DNA from: Anthostomella pinea
Lineage: Eukaryota > Ascomycota > Sordariomycetes > Xylariales > Xylariaceae
Length of the DNA stretch: 64,000 bases
Direction of reading: 5' to 3'
NCBI GenBank assembly: GCA_963556695.1
Contig: CAUWAG010000013.1
Span: forward strand, 1,240,001-1,304,000
Shown here: positions 23,507 to 34,600 of the stretch, piece by piece
Numbering within the stretch: the first letter of the stretch is position 1
How the letters are laid out: each line of letters opens with the position of its first letter
Notes under the pieces: model-generated
The model's database searches: none
What the model was told of the DNA's origin: nothing
What the model saw: only the letters and a program-made list of their open reading frames with translations
Translations under genes and position numbers: made by a program

Positions 23507-23923
23507 ATGGAACGTACTTCTTCCGGAGCGGCGGGGACTCCTGGTAAACAAGGCAGTAAGTACCCTTCAGATCGTTCCTGTAACCTGTCCGCCTTCGTAG
23601 ACCACTCGACGTCACGCCTAATCACACCGCGTAGAGGACATAGGAAGCCTTGTCCCCATGCTGACAGTGCACCAGATGCTCAGGACCCTCAGCTCGAGAG
23701 TGGCTCCACCAAACAGGATGTGACGAAGGGACAGGCGAACAGCCACGAGTCTCAGAAGCCGGCTGTTGGGCAGCAGCAGTATGGTCAGAAGCACAGTTTT
23801 GAAGAGGACGAGGAACCGGAGAAGCTCGGGGCTTGGGGGCGCAGGGCGGCCAACGTCCATGCCAAAAAAGGGACTTCTGGGCAGGAGAGAGAACTCTTGC
23901 CTGATTACCTTGTGAACAAGTAA
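23507..23923 (+). CDS. Hypothetical small hydrophilic protein, 123 aa
   Basis: Two exons, 23507-23555 and 23601-23923, are joined by a 45-bp GT-AG intron (donor GTAAGT, acceptor TTCGTAG) and give an exact frame of 124 codons. The product is highly charged, Gln/Lys/Glu-rich, and looks disordered. An acidic motif (FEEDEEPEKLG) precedes WGRRAANVHAKKG and a Leu-Pro-Asp-Tyr tail. No family recognised. It lies 260 bp after the LipB-like gene on the same strand. Confidence 0.55.
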   Translation: MERTSSGAAGTPGKQGSKYPSDRSCNLSAFVDHSTSRLITPRRGHRKPCPHADSAPDAQDPQLESGSTKQDVTKGQANSHESQKPAVGQQQYGQKHSFEEDEEPEKLGAWGRRAANVHAKKGTSGQERELLPDYLVNK

Positions 23924-24005
23924 CCCATTTGAAACACCAACGTGTACGAGCCGGAAGCCATTTGATCTGATTTACTGGCATCGTGACTGATCGAGTGGGA
24001 GGGTT

Positions 24006-24024
24006 GTAGCGCAAGTTGCGCTAC
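24006..24024. repeat. Inverted repeat GTAGCGCAA-G-TTGCGCTAC
   Basis: Two 9-bp arms with a one-base spacer lie downstream of the 123-aa gene. They could form a short hairpin or a dimer site. Confidence 0.5.
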
Positions 24025-24687
24025 TTGTGGAGGGCGGTTGAGCGATAGAATGGGAATGACTCTTCATTCTGACATCGTGCTACCGCGTGAGCCAGAGACT
24101 GTGGTTATTTGTGTGCCATGTCATGTTTCATTGTCATAACCGAGTTTACACAGTCCAACTGTGTTCTTTGTTCCCCATGCCCCGCTGTTGGTGGTCGGTC
24201 TCGAGGCTTGGGGGTGTTGGTTGGTCTCGCGAACTCGCGAACAAAGAGAGGATCCCGTCCAGTGCACCCAACTTGGCCATGCGATTACACCAGCGAACAT
24301 GGAACGCCAACATATTGTACCAAATAAAGGATCAAGTGCATGAATCGTGTCGCATGACCACTGCGTCCAGCACCCGTTGCACCAAGGCAGCTCAGATGAC
24401 AGCGGATGACCGGATATCGTTCGCACCTCTCGCTAGGGCAAGCAAGAGGTATCAGACCGTCACACATATATACCCGAGATACCCTTCGTAGAGCAAGCAG
24501 CTTGGGTACCATTCAAGTCCGCCAGTCAGCCCGCTTTGACACACACATCTCGCAACGACTTTAAATACGCCGCCACCGGGCCTCATCAACGCGACACAGT
24601 ATCGTATAGTCCCTCCTCACACTACAACAGCTCTATCACCATTCATTACCAGTCCTATTTTTAGGCCTACACCGGCACACCTACAGC

Positions 24688-25454
24688 ATGGGCATTGACA
24701 TCGCCGTTACCGGCACAAGGGAGATCGCCCTGGTGGACGGTTCATCCAGAGAAGTTAAGCGACGCCTCGATGATTGGGAAGCAGTCACCGAGATCGTCTA
24801 CAGGGTTCAGAATATCAACGGCCCGCAACAGAATTTTCAAGCGCGCGAGTTCGACCCCAACATCGACTCCAACATCGACCCTAGTCTCGAGGGCGGTTAC
24901 GGGCTTGCCAATGGTCTGCCCACTCCCCCTGTCTCGCCCACCCCCCCTGACTCGACCACTGACTCCCCCGTCGCTGCGCCCGCATACCCCGATATCGACG
25001 CCGGCACCGAACATGGTGTCGGCTTCACCGACAGTGACACCGGTGATCATTTTAGTCAAGGGTCTACCCCGGAGAACAACCAGACGACCCGTTCGATGAC
25101 ACCGCAGAGCCAAATGAAGAAGATGCGGTTGTGAAGGAAGAGTCCATCACCCCCCTTGACCTCGATGACTCCAACCCCTTCGACCGTCCCGATCACAAAC
25201 GCAAGCGCTCACAGTCTGGGGATGAGGACGAGGACGAGGACGAGGACGAGGTATTTGTGGTGGTGTCTCCCGTAGCCGAGGCTTCAGGGGAGGGTCACGA
25301 ATCACCTGGATCACGGCGAACCCGACAGCGTAGAGACCGTGACGATAATCTGCCCGACGGCGCCGAGAACCGTGCTGCATCGAATGAACGAACGGGAGAG
25401 TGGCAGTGCGCTTTTGGTTGCTGTGCCAGCTATGGAGATACCCGGCCAAGCTGA
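24688..25454 (+). CDS. Hypothetical acidic protein(s) in two overlapping frames
   Basis: ATG 24688 opens 148 codons ending TGA at 25132-25134, preceded by a TATA-like TTTAAATA near 24561. The first part is folded-looking; the second is Pro/Thr/Asp-rich. A second frame, in the -1 phase, is open from 25056 to 25454. It codes an acidic stretch with VVKEESITPLDL, the basic motif HKRKRS and a (Asp-Glu)n run from a GAGGAC hexamer repeat near 25224-25250. The two frames probably belong to one gene that has an unseen intron or a frameshift. A 38-bp intron 25018-25055 would fit the phase, but its donor GTCGGC is poor. No family recognised. Confidence 0.5.
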
Positions 25455-26297
25455 AGGTGCTGGAATGGAGTGTTAGGCAACCTGGGGGGAGGCGCTCATC
25501 GTGGTGGTGACTTGTTATGCCGGGGTAGATAAGGAGCACATCCATATCACTGCACTGCAGGCATTCTTTAGAACAATACTTGCTTGAGTCTTCGATGTAC
25601 AGGTTCCGTTTGATACATGGGGTCTTTTGAACATGGGCAGATCCCGGGCTGATCGGGGTGCGTTGTGATGGGATTGGTGTGCATTCCAATTCGATATTTT
25701 GTAGCTATACATTCACGAATCCTCCATGACCCGCCCTAAAAGACTCTCAGGTGACCTTCGTACCCGGAACTTCGTAGCTTCTGAATAGCGTCGTCATGGT
25801 CTTGCCCCGCTGCTACCTTTCAGTTATCTTGATGTTCGACTGAAGCGGCGCTACGTGGTTCCCATTCTGGTGAGCCAACGTCACGCGTAGTGCTAGTTGG
25901 GCCCGTTATGTTGGTCAGTCTCGAACGAAGAACAGTGATCGAGCCGAGCGGTCGCATCGCCACCAACATCCGCGTTTCAACAGCCGAAAAAGCGTCGCGT
26001 GACAGAGGTCCCATGAGATGTCGCCCCTGTGTTGGACGTATCGATGAAACCCAACATGGTTACACCCAGTCTAGCATACTGCTGCGTATGTGTATAAAGG
26101 GAGCGTTTGGCCTGGTCCTACTGGTTTCTCCTCAGAAGAATAATTCACCATCTTCTTCGCTCAAGGTCCCACACCATACATACCTATACCACGTCGATCA
26201 TCTTTCCGTGTCCCCAGAAGAACGTTTTCTGAGAAATTCAAGAATCCTTCTCACCTTACTATTCCACAGGCTAGAAGACACTCATAGGCCTTTAACC
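25455..26297. other. Intergenic
   Basis: No convincing gene. A TATA-like TGTATAAAG near 26090 and CT-rich sequence before 26298 fit a promoter for the small gene that follows. Confidence 0.4.
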
Positions 26298-26585
26298 ATG
26301 GATAACCCACCACAAGACCTCAGTCGCCTCCCAGAAGAGGGGCGCGATTTTCTTTTGGCCCAAGATAAAGCTATGGTCGAAACCTTTCTTAGCCTTCAAA
26401 GTCAGGGAACAAACTTTCTATTCGAACCACGAGACATAGTTAGTGTCGAGAGCTGCCCGATTCCTACCCTTGACAACCGTCAATTCCAGCCCGGCAGGGT
26501 TTGCTGTTTCGAAGAATCCATACAGAGGCTACAATCTCCCACCCCCATTCCTGCTCCCATGCACGTGAGAGTGGTGCCCGCGTGA
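26298..26585 (+). CDS. Hypothetical small protein, 95 aa
   Basis: ATG 26298 starts MDNPPQDLSRLPEEG and the frame ends TGA at 26583-26585. The protein is acidic and Pro/Gln-rich, with two Cys in RVCCFEE. No signal peptide, membrane segment or known domain. Support is the good start context (AACCATGG), the upstream TATA-like box and an even composition; there are no homologues I can name. Confidence 0.4.
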   Translation: MDNPPQDLSRLPEEGRDFLLAQDKAMVETFLSLQSQGTNFLFEPRDIVSVESCPIPTLDNRQFQPGRVCCFEESIQRLQSPTPIPAPMHVRVVPA

Positions 26586-28191
26586 CATTCGAGTCCGGGC
26601 CGGAATTACGGGAACTGTACGTGTGTCATTATTGTCAACGTATGGTGGGTGAATTGAAGCGATCAGTTCAGAACCGATAAGAACACCAAGCGTCGCAATG
26701 AGCCACGAGGTTGGAGGTCAGAGCACTGCGAATACCGTCACATGCAGCCAAGCTGACAAGATGCAGATCCATTGGTTTATACCCAACTCTCCTTCGCTCG
26801 CGTAAATGGACGGAAGGGATGGAAGATCCACCAAGAGACGTGGTGATGATAGCAGAGGAATTTCTTTTGTTAGCGGTTTTCGGAAGGTTGCCCTCAGGGA
26901 CTTGGGGACACACCACTGCGGCGCAGGCACTCTTTACACATCATCGGAGACAGTAGGTTGATTAGCAATCGATTCAGACTAGAACTTGAAAATGGACATT
27001 CGTTTCTCCACTCAGCCAGAATATGATGTCCAGTAGACCCAAAGCCGTCCGTGCATTTGTGTGTAATGCTAGAATCGCAGCTGAGAGAACATGAAGCCTA
27101 TTTGCACCTACCGTATGTGTCAAGATGCACAATTCGAAGAGTGAGTTGCGTAATTCTACATCCTGGGCAATCGACTACACACGTCACCGGTAACGTCGGG
27201 GAACCGGTGACACAGGACACCTAGACACGCCTGTCAGGAAGCACTCCTGGGTTCCTTTGTTCCCATTCATGTACATATACATGGCCCCCAGGCCTGAATA
27301 GTATGGTAGCCCTCTGCAGAACAACATACATCTATACCCCCCCCTATGGTTAGCCTTCTCGCCTTCTGACAACGCCTATTTGAACTCGGGGTGCTCACGT
27401 GATCCATTCATCAGCTCCAAATGCCCCGTGTACATGTGCAGAGAGCATAGCAACGGAGAAGAGGACCGCGACTAGGTTGTTGATCGCGGAGGCGGGTGTT
27501 GATGAGGTCTCTGAGGGTCTGAAAGCCGTGTCTGGTCAGTCCCAACAGTAACGGACAAGGGGTTTCCAAAGGAAAGCATGATGGCAGGAGTCGGATTTCA
27601 GCTACAGCAAGGCTTCTGCGTCAGTCATGAATGTCGCTTAGCATTTCAGTATGGACACAGCAAGCGGCAGGCTTCAAATGATCCATTTGTCTGCTTGCGC
27701 ACCACAAATAGCAAATCGTAAGGGGTCATCGAACCCTCAGTGAGAAGCACCCACCATTTCAGATGAAAAGTAGACTAATCGTGTCTAGGAACCTTAAGCA
27801 TGAAACATGATGAGTGACTGGCTCATGCCGGAGTCATACCTGAGTCATTCTATTGACCTATGATATATCCCTGCAGGATCATTGCCGGTCAATCTGAAGA
27901 GCTCAAGGCCGGACTATGATACAAGGCCAGAGGATGATATGGTCTCAACAGAATGCTGCTAGAAAACTCAGACTATACTCAAGACCATCCAAGATTGATG
28001 GAACGAGTCTTCTATGGGCTATATTTCAGAGCCCAACGCCGCAAAAAGATTTTTATGTGTTGCCATATACACGACACCACTTCAACAAGGCCGACAGGTC
28101 TATTCCCTGCTGATGTAAACTCTTCACCACAGTAGAGCACTTGCGCACTACTGGGCTATACCCTTCTGGCTTTCTACATAAACCATCACGT
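26586..28191. other. Intergenic, no gene recognised
   Basis: Only short frames without motifs on either strand. The right edge meets the 5' end of an old LINE copy. Confidence 0.45.
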
Positions 28192-28228
28192 CAAGGCGCA
28201 ACAAAATTTTTTTTTTCTCACAAGCCGG

Positions 28229-29236
28229 ATGGCACCCCTTCACGACGGGCCCCCAAATATGCCCGTGGCCGTCCCGAAGACGACTACCGGCGGCGTGCTC
28301 AAGTCCCCGGCCCCTAAAAAGACATACGGCCCGGCAACTCCAAGCAGGCTCCGCCAGGCGCTGCTCGACGACATCAGCAACAGCCCGTCACAGGTCTCTG
28401 AGGCTGACTTCACTATTGTTTCCCCTCTGAAAGGAAAATCCTGAAATATTAATAATGGCAGCACCACTAATATGAAAGGACCTCGATCAAACGAAATCTC
28501 TACAGACCAAGCCATCGGATGTGATGCAGGGAATAAAGCCTCCTCCTCAGAGTGCCAGGACCAAGTTGCCAAGATACTGAGTAAAGACAAGCACTTTTAT
28601 GAAGTCAGGATAACAATATTTCAGGAGTCTGCTACAGCAGTTAACAAGACACTCGAGAAAGCTGGAACCGAATTATACTCTCATGCCAAGGAGTTCAGCG
28701 CTTTTTTCTCTAATGCCCGCGAGTGGCTAGAAACCCGAGATTCGACCATAAGGAAGACCACTTCCGGGGGGATGGGGAAGCCCACCATGACTTTCGCCCA
28801 AGCTGTCTCTTCTAGCCACCGACAGTATCCACTGACAGTCAACACCACTATGAAGAAAACACAGCCTGGTGCCCTCACCGCTACCAACCAACTGAAGAAG
28901 AAGCAGGACGATCTCCGGGTCTTTGTCCGTATGGACAATAGCCATTTAGAGCCTTATGGGATAAAGTCTATACTGAACAAAAGACTTAAGCTCCATCCCC
29001 AGGAGCTTAGAGAGGTGACGCGGTGCCCCTCCGGATTTACCTTACACCCAAGGGACAAGCCAACTCAGGCTAAGCTCTTGGCCTTCCAAAAAGAAATCAC
29101 TGACATTCTCAAGGCACAAAAGATCGAGACCCACACGATCTGGTATCACTACAAGGTCAACGGATGCCCAAGGAAGGTCATCAGTGCGGAAGGGTTGACA
29201 ATCGACATTACCAACACTGTTGTCACTGATAAAGTT
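28229..29236 (+). pseudogene. LINE ORF1 relic (host copy A)
   Basis: From ATG 28229 the product matches ORF1 of the intact copy (MAPLHD... opening). It is cut by TGA at 28442, where the intact copy has CGA, a C-to-T change. The same frame reopens and runs with about 85-90 percent similarity until the SINE insertion at 29237. It resumes after 29804 for about 100 bp. The zinc-knuckle part is missing because the full-length LINE starts at 29904. Confidence 0.85.
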
Positions 29237-29790
29237 GATGATGATGATGATTGTATTTATCGTGGGTGCAGTCCCTCCATAGGGCAAACCACGCCTCCCA
29301 GAGCCATTGCATCGCAAGGTTGTAGAGGTGTCAGTCTAGATACATTCAGATCCGCGCACGAGCCTATCCTCGCTGTAGCGGTACCAATCTGGAGTGACCA
29401 GATGGTTTTAGTCAATACCCAAGCACGATTCTGTCAGAAAAATCTCCTATCCAGTGACAAAGCGACCCAGTGAACCTCAGTCCTCTGGTGTACACATTGT
29501 TCCAGTAGCCGTTCGATATATGTCGCATTGGTGGGTGAAGTAGGTATTTGTTATCTGCTGGCGAGGGAAACCACAAGGGGAAAACCTCACAGGAGTGGGT
29601 GTTATGGAGACAAGCTGCTTGGCTATCGGGCTCTGCGATAAGGGGCCTCTCCACTGTCATGTGCTGGTTGTCGACTCGCACAAGCCAGGTCAGAAGGGGG
29701 CCATAGCAGGATTCGAACCCACTTGTTCTCATCGCCCACCGCATAAATGAGAACACAACCAGGCGCATTTGACCATTGCGCTATACGGCC
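29237..29790 (-). mobile_element. tRNA-derived SINE with LINE-like 3' tail
   Basis: Bounded by a 14-bp target duplication TCACTGATAAAGTT (29223-29236 and 29791-29804) inside LINE ORF1. Read on the minus strand, the 5' end is tRNA-like. GGCCGTA at 29790 pairs with TATGGCC about 85 bases on. An A box (TAGCGCAATGG) and a perfect B box (GGTTCGAATCC) are present, as RNA polymerase III needs. The middle, about 29700-29400, matches nothing else in the window. The last 150 bp or so resemble the LINE 3' UTR (shared GGCTCTGGGAGGCGTGG and AAATACAA) and end in (ATC)n. It carries no ORF and would depend on the LINE reverse transcriptase. This combination is that of a LINE-dependent SINE, about 554 bp long. 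Confidence 0.85.
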
Positions 29791-30043
29791 TCACTGATAA
29801 AGTTAAAGCCCAAACAGGCGACAGACCTTTAAGGTGCATACTCTCAAAGAACATGGTTGATTCCAATCCAGAGACCACGTGGGTGATCTCATTGTCCCGT
29901 GCAATCACACTCTTACCAAAAACAACTATTTTTCTTGGCGCCCCGCTGTTAGGGCGCAACCTCTATATCTGCACTAAAACAGGCATTTATTTCAGTACCT
30001 GACTATCCTTGCCAAGGCGCAGAAAATTTTTCTCACAAGCTGG

Positions 30044-31621
30044 ATGGCACCCCTTCACGATAGGCCCCCAAATACGCCAGTGGCCGTCCCAAAGACGACT
30101 ACTGGCGGCGTGCTCAAATCCCCGGTCCCTAAAAGAACATATGGCCCGGCAACCCCAAGCAAGCTCCGCCAGGCACTGCTCGACGACATCAACAGCAGCC
30201 CGTCACAAGTCTCTGAGGCTGACTTCACCATTGTTTCCCCTCTGAAAGGAAAATCCCGAAATATTAATACTAGCAGCATCATTGATATGGAAGTACCTCA
30301 ATCAAACGAAATCTCTACAGACCAAGCCATTGGAGGCGATACAGGGAACAAGGTCTCTTCCTCAAAGTGCCAGGACCAAGTAGCCAAAATACTGGCTAAA
30401 GACAAGCATCTCTATGAAGCCAGGATGACAATGTTTCAAGAGTGTGCTGCAGCAGTCGATAAGACACTGGAAAAAGCTGGAACCGAACTATACTCTCATG
30501 CCAAGGAGTTCAGCGCTTTCTTCTCCAAATGCCTGAACGAGTGGCTGGAAACCCGAGATCTGCCCAAAAGAAAGACCACTCCTGGCGGGATAGGGATAGG
30601 GAAGCCCACCATGACCTTCGCCCAAGCTGTCTCCTCTGGCCAACGACAGCATCCATGGACAGTCAACACTACCATGAAGAAAACACAGCCTGGCGCCCTC
30701 ATCACTGCCAACCAACTGAAGAAGAAGCAGGATGATCTCCGGGTCTTTGTCCGCATGGATAATAGCCACCTAGAGCCTTATGGAATCAAGTCTACACTGA
30801 ACAGAAGACTTAAGCTCCACCCTCAGGAGCTTAGAGAAGTGACACGATGTCCTTCTGGTTTTACCTTACACCCAAGGGACAAGCCAACTCAGGCTAAGCT
30901 TCTGGCTTTCCAAGAAGAAATTGCCGACATTCTCAAGGCACAAAAGATTGAGACCCACACAGTCTGGCATCATTACAAGGTCAATGGATGCCCAAGAAAG
31001 GTCATCAGTGCAGAAGGGTTCACAATCGATATTACTGACACTGTTGTTGCCGATGAAGTTGAAGCCCAAACAGGCGACAGACCTCTGAGGTGCATACTCT
31101 CAAAGAACACGATTGATTCTGATCCAGAAACTACATGGATAATCTCTCTGCCCAGTGCAGCAAGGAAACCATTCACGCTTTTTGCCCACTCAATGACCTC
31201 AAGGCATATTCAACACACCCCCAAGGTTCACCAGTGTGCAAGCTGCTTCAGATACCATGGTAGGAATTACCGATGCGAAAAGCAAGTATGTGCACACTGC
31301 GCCAACACAGTACACCAGGGAGAGTGCGAAAAACCAATCCCAAAGTGTGTCAACTGCAAAGGACCTCATGCTGCCAACTTCGACAAATGCCCTGCCCGCC
31401 CCAAGGTTGTGAAAGGTACCATCCATAAGCACACATGGGAGCAAATCCAGGAAATAAGGCTAGCCGGAGAAAGAGCCAGATCCAAGGCCTTCAACGAAGC
31501 AGGCAGAAACCAAGCTGGGTCAACACCTAGCAATAATAACAAAGACACCACAATGCAAATCGACACAACAGATACAACTCATCCCAGAGATGCCGATACC
31601 ATTGTTGTCAGTCAATGTTAG
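30044..31621 (+). CDS. LINE ORF1 protein, nucleic-acid-binding, 525 aa
   Basis: ORF1 proteins coat the element RNA and form the retrotransposition particle. ATG 30044 starts MAPLHDRPPNTPVAVPK; TAG ends at 31621. The N-terminus is Pro/Ser-rich. A helical segment spans about 85-170, and an RRM-like region about 230-360 (RVFVRMDNSHLEPYGIK). Three zinc knuckles follow at about 397-450: CASCFRYHGRNYRC, CAHCANTVHQGEC and CVNCKGPHAANFDKC. A Lys/Arg-rich tail ends the protein. The stop codon lies within the ORF2 start (ATGTTAG, 31615-31621), which suggests that ORF2 is translated by re-initiation. Confidence 0.92.
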   Translation: MAPLHDRPPNTPVAVPKTTTGGVLKSPVPKRTYGPATPSKLRQALLDDINSSPSQVSEADFTIVSPLKGKSRNINTSSIIDMEVPQSNEISTDQAIGGDTGNKVSSSKCQDQVAKILAKDKHLYEARMTMFQECAAAVDKTLEKAGTELYSHAKEFSAFFSKCLNEWLETRDLPKRKTTPGGIGIGKPTMTFAQAVSSGQRQHPWTVNTTMKKTQPGALITANQLKKKQDDLRVFVRMDNSHLEPYGIKSTLNRRLKLHPQELREVTRCPSGFTLHPRDKPTQAKLLAFQEEIADILKAQKIETHTVWHHYKVNGCPRKVISAEGFTIDITDTVVADEVEAQTGDRPLRCILSKNTIDSDPETTWIISLPSAARKPFTLFAHSMTSRHIQHTPKVHQCASCFRYHGRNYRCEKQVCAHCANTVHQGECEKPIPKCVNCKGPHAANFDKCPARPKVVKGTIHKHTWEQIQEIRLAGERARSKAFNEAGRNQAGSTPSNNNKDTTMQIDTTDTTHPRDADTIVVSQC

Positions 31622-34600
31622 GTACATCAAACGAAACACATCGACACGGGCATCTAGTCATCCATTCTGTGAATACAGCAGGGGGACAAAAGAGTGCAGG
31701 CCCTACAGAGTTAGCCATCAACCTGGCTGACTATAAAGGAGAACAAGCAGACATCATTCTGATGCAAGAGCCCTGGGTTGGCATACCACCAGGCAGGAGA
31801 ATGGGAGTAAAGACACACCCCAATTACGATATATACTCCCCAGTGGATTCCTGGGACAGCGACAGTACACGGCCCAGATCTCTCATCTATGTGAGAAAAT
31901 ACCTTCAAGCGGATCAACTTCGGCCCTATGCTACACGAGACATCACCTGGGTCAAGGTACAAGGCATTACATTTGCCAGTGTCTACCGGCCATGTGACAA
32001 CCCACAGGAAGTGGATGACATTCTGGAAGTATGGACTCCACCTTTTGGCTGCGTTATAGCTGGAGATTTCAATGCTGGCGACACATCCTGGGACTCAAGC
32101 AATCCAGGATATCATGGTGGTACTATACTTGCACAAACTATGGCAGACCACGGACTGGATCTGATTTCTGAACCAGATGTCCCGACACATGATGACGGAA
32201 ATGTACTAGATCTGGTGTTCTCTGATGTCCCCATGGCTGAAGCCTCAGTCAATGATGCACTTCAGTGCACCTCAGATCATGAGACATTACGAATAGTCAT
32301 TCCAATCCAGGGAGATCTGGACCGAGTACCCAAGGCCAATCATTGGATAGTACCAGACGATAAACTACAGGAGCTGGCAGATAATGTCCAAACCAGGATT
32401 CATGAACTCCCCCGGCTGGGTGTATCCCCTGGCCAGGTGGACACCTTTACACAAAGCCTGATCAACATGATCCAAGGCTGTATCAGGACAGTGGGCAAGA
32501 GGCCCCGTCAATCTAGGCCCACTGCTTGGTGGAATGATGACTGCAAAGCAGCTGTTCAGACATACAGGGCCCTTTCCAAACAGACTACAAGCCAAGAAGG
32601 ACGGAATTCAGCCCGACGGGAATTTCGCGGCGTGGTTCGGAAAGCTAGGAGAGAGTACTGGCAGACTCTAATCAATTCAGCAACTGAGCCAAAGGACCTA
32701 TACAGAATCGTCTCTTGGCACAAGTTATCAGCAGGAATGCGTTCCCCTCCAATCATCATAGGAGACCAAATATTCGAGTCACAAGAGAGCAAGGCAAATG
32801 CATTACGCTCAGCCACGCTTGAACGAAGTACCTCAGACAACGATATCATCGACCCCTGGTCCGCTCAGATCATACAACCCAAGCCACACATCCCCCTTGA
32901 ATACCACGTCGGACTGGAAGAGGCTGAAGGGTGCACTTTAGGAACCAAGAGCAACTCCCCGGGAGTAGATACCCTCACAGTACGGATTCTGAAAGCTTGC
33001 TGGCCAGTCATTGGTGAACATATCAGAGCCCTTTTCCAGACCTGCCTACTGATTGGACACCACCCTAAACCATTCAAAGTAGCTGAGGTGGTGATGATCC
33101 CAAAACCAGGAAAGAAAGACTACTCCAATCCCAGGGCCTACAGACCAATATCGCTACTGTCATGTCTTGGCAAGGGCCTAGAACGACTCATTGCGAAAAG
33201 AATTACCTGGTTTGTTGTCAAACTTGGAATTCTAGCCCCACAACATTTTGGAGCTCTACCAAAGCGCTCTGCCACTGACCTGGTAGCTGCACTCATACAC
33301 GATATTGAGCAGGCCCTTGACCAAGGCCTCGTTGCAACGGTAGGCACATCAGATGTGAAAGGGGCCTTTGATGCTGCCCTAATGGGACGGCTGGTGGTTC
33401 GCATGAGAGAACAGGGCTGGCCAGGCTTTCTCATAAGATGGGTCCAGTCGTTCATGTCCGAGCGGTCCGCAAGAGTTCGGTTTGAAGGTACTGTGACCGA
33501 TATAAAAGCTCTCACTTGTGGGCTCCCACAAGGCTCACCAGTCTCTCCAATCCTCTACATGCTGTATACAGAGCCAATCTGTGCCCGACTTGGCATGAAA
33601 AGAAGACGCTTTGGATATGCAGATGATCTAGCAACACTCTGCATTGGAAAGAACCTTAAAGAAACAGCTGCAGAGGCTTCTGAAAACCTTCATTTGCTCA
33701 ACCAATGGGGACATAACAATGCTATTGAATTTGATCCCGACAAAACCGAGATCATGCACTTCTCACGGAAAAAGAACTCAGACAATCCCCTAATTTGCCA
33801 CGGAACAATGAACAAAACAGCTAAGCATTCCATGCGATGGCTAGGTGTCCTTCTGGATAGGAAACTAAACTTCAAAGACCATATTTCTCACTGGGCCAAG
33901 AAAGCTAGTAGGGTAGCAAATCACCTTCGAGGACTATGCAACACAGTCAAAGGACTTCCAGTAAAGTCAACCAAGAGGGCTGTGAAAGCTTGTGTTATTC
34001 CTATTCTCACACATGGCCTGGAGGCCTGGTACCCAGGAATCGAGAAAACTGGGAGCTTAGGTGAGACATCAGCATGTCGCATTAAGGGGCTTCTTGGAAC
34101 AATAGATGCCGTACTACGAACGGCGATCAGGGCTATCTTGCCAGTCTGGAAAACACACCCTGGACATATCTTACACTTTGAATCGCAGATTCCCCCAGCA
34201 GGAGTTCTTGCAGAGTCAATAAGACGACGTCACGGCCTCCGACTAGGACGAATAGATCAGAGACACCCTCTGGTTGGCAGGCTCCAAATACAAGCTCGCA
34301 AGGATCCAACAAGGCTACAAAGAAGCTTCCAGCTAGTCCCTGACTTCCAGAGACCAATACTTACCAGGCCATCATGGAGGAAGCGCCCAATCCGCAAAGA
34401 CAAAGACAAAGAAACAGAGCTCTTCAAGCAATGGTTACAAGAGAGAAACGTGAACACTGACCTTGTCATCTACTCAGATGGATCACAGTTGGATGACCAA
34501 GGCACAATCCGCACTGGATGGGGTTATACCATCAGGAAAGGCGGCACTACACAAGAAGTATACCGGGGAAGGGGCAGACTTCTACAAGCAGAAGTAGTAG

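Larger units (their letters stand above)
28192..29903 (+). mobile_element. Old Tad1-like LINE copy (host copy A), 5' part
   Basis: It shares with the full-length copy the block from CAAGGCGCA just before ORF1 through most of ORF1. Sequence stops at TCATTGTCCCGTGCA (29889-29903), where the full-length copy begins. The piece at 35511-35854 may be its 3' end after an internal deletion. A SINE is inserted at 29237-29790. The copy is older than its guest, as shown by a stop in ORF1 and many substitutions. Confidence 0.8.

Noticed and set aside
29237..29790. 5'-truncated LINE inserted in inverse orientation
   Set aside because: Only the terminal 150 bp resemble the LINE; the rest begins with a tRNA-like promoter and does not match LINE ORF2.
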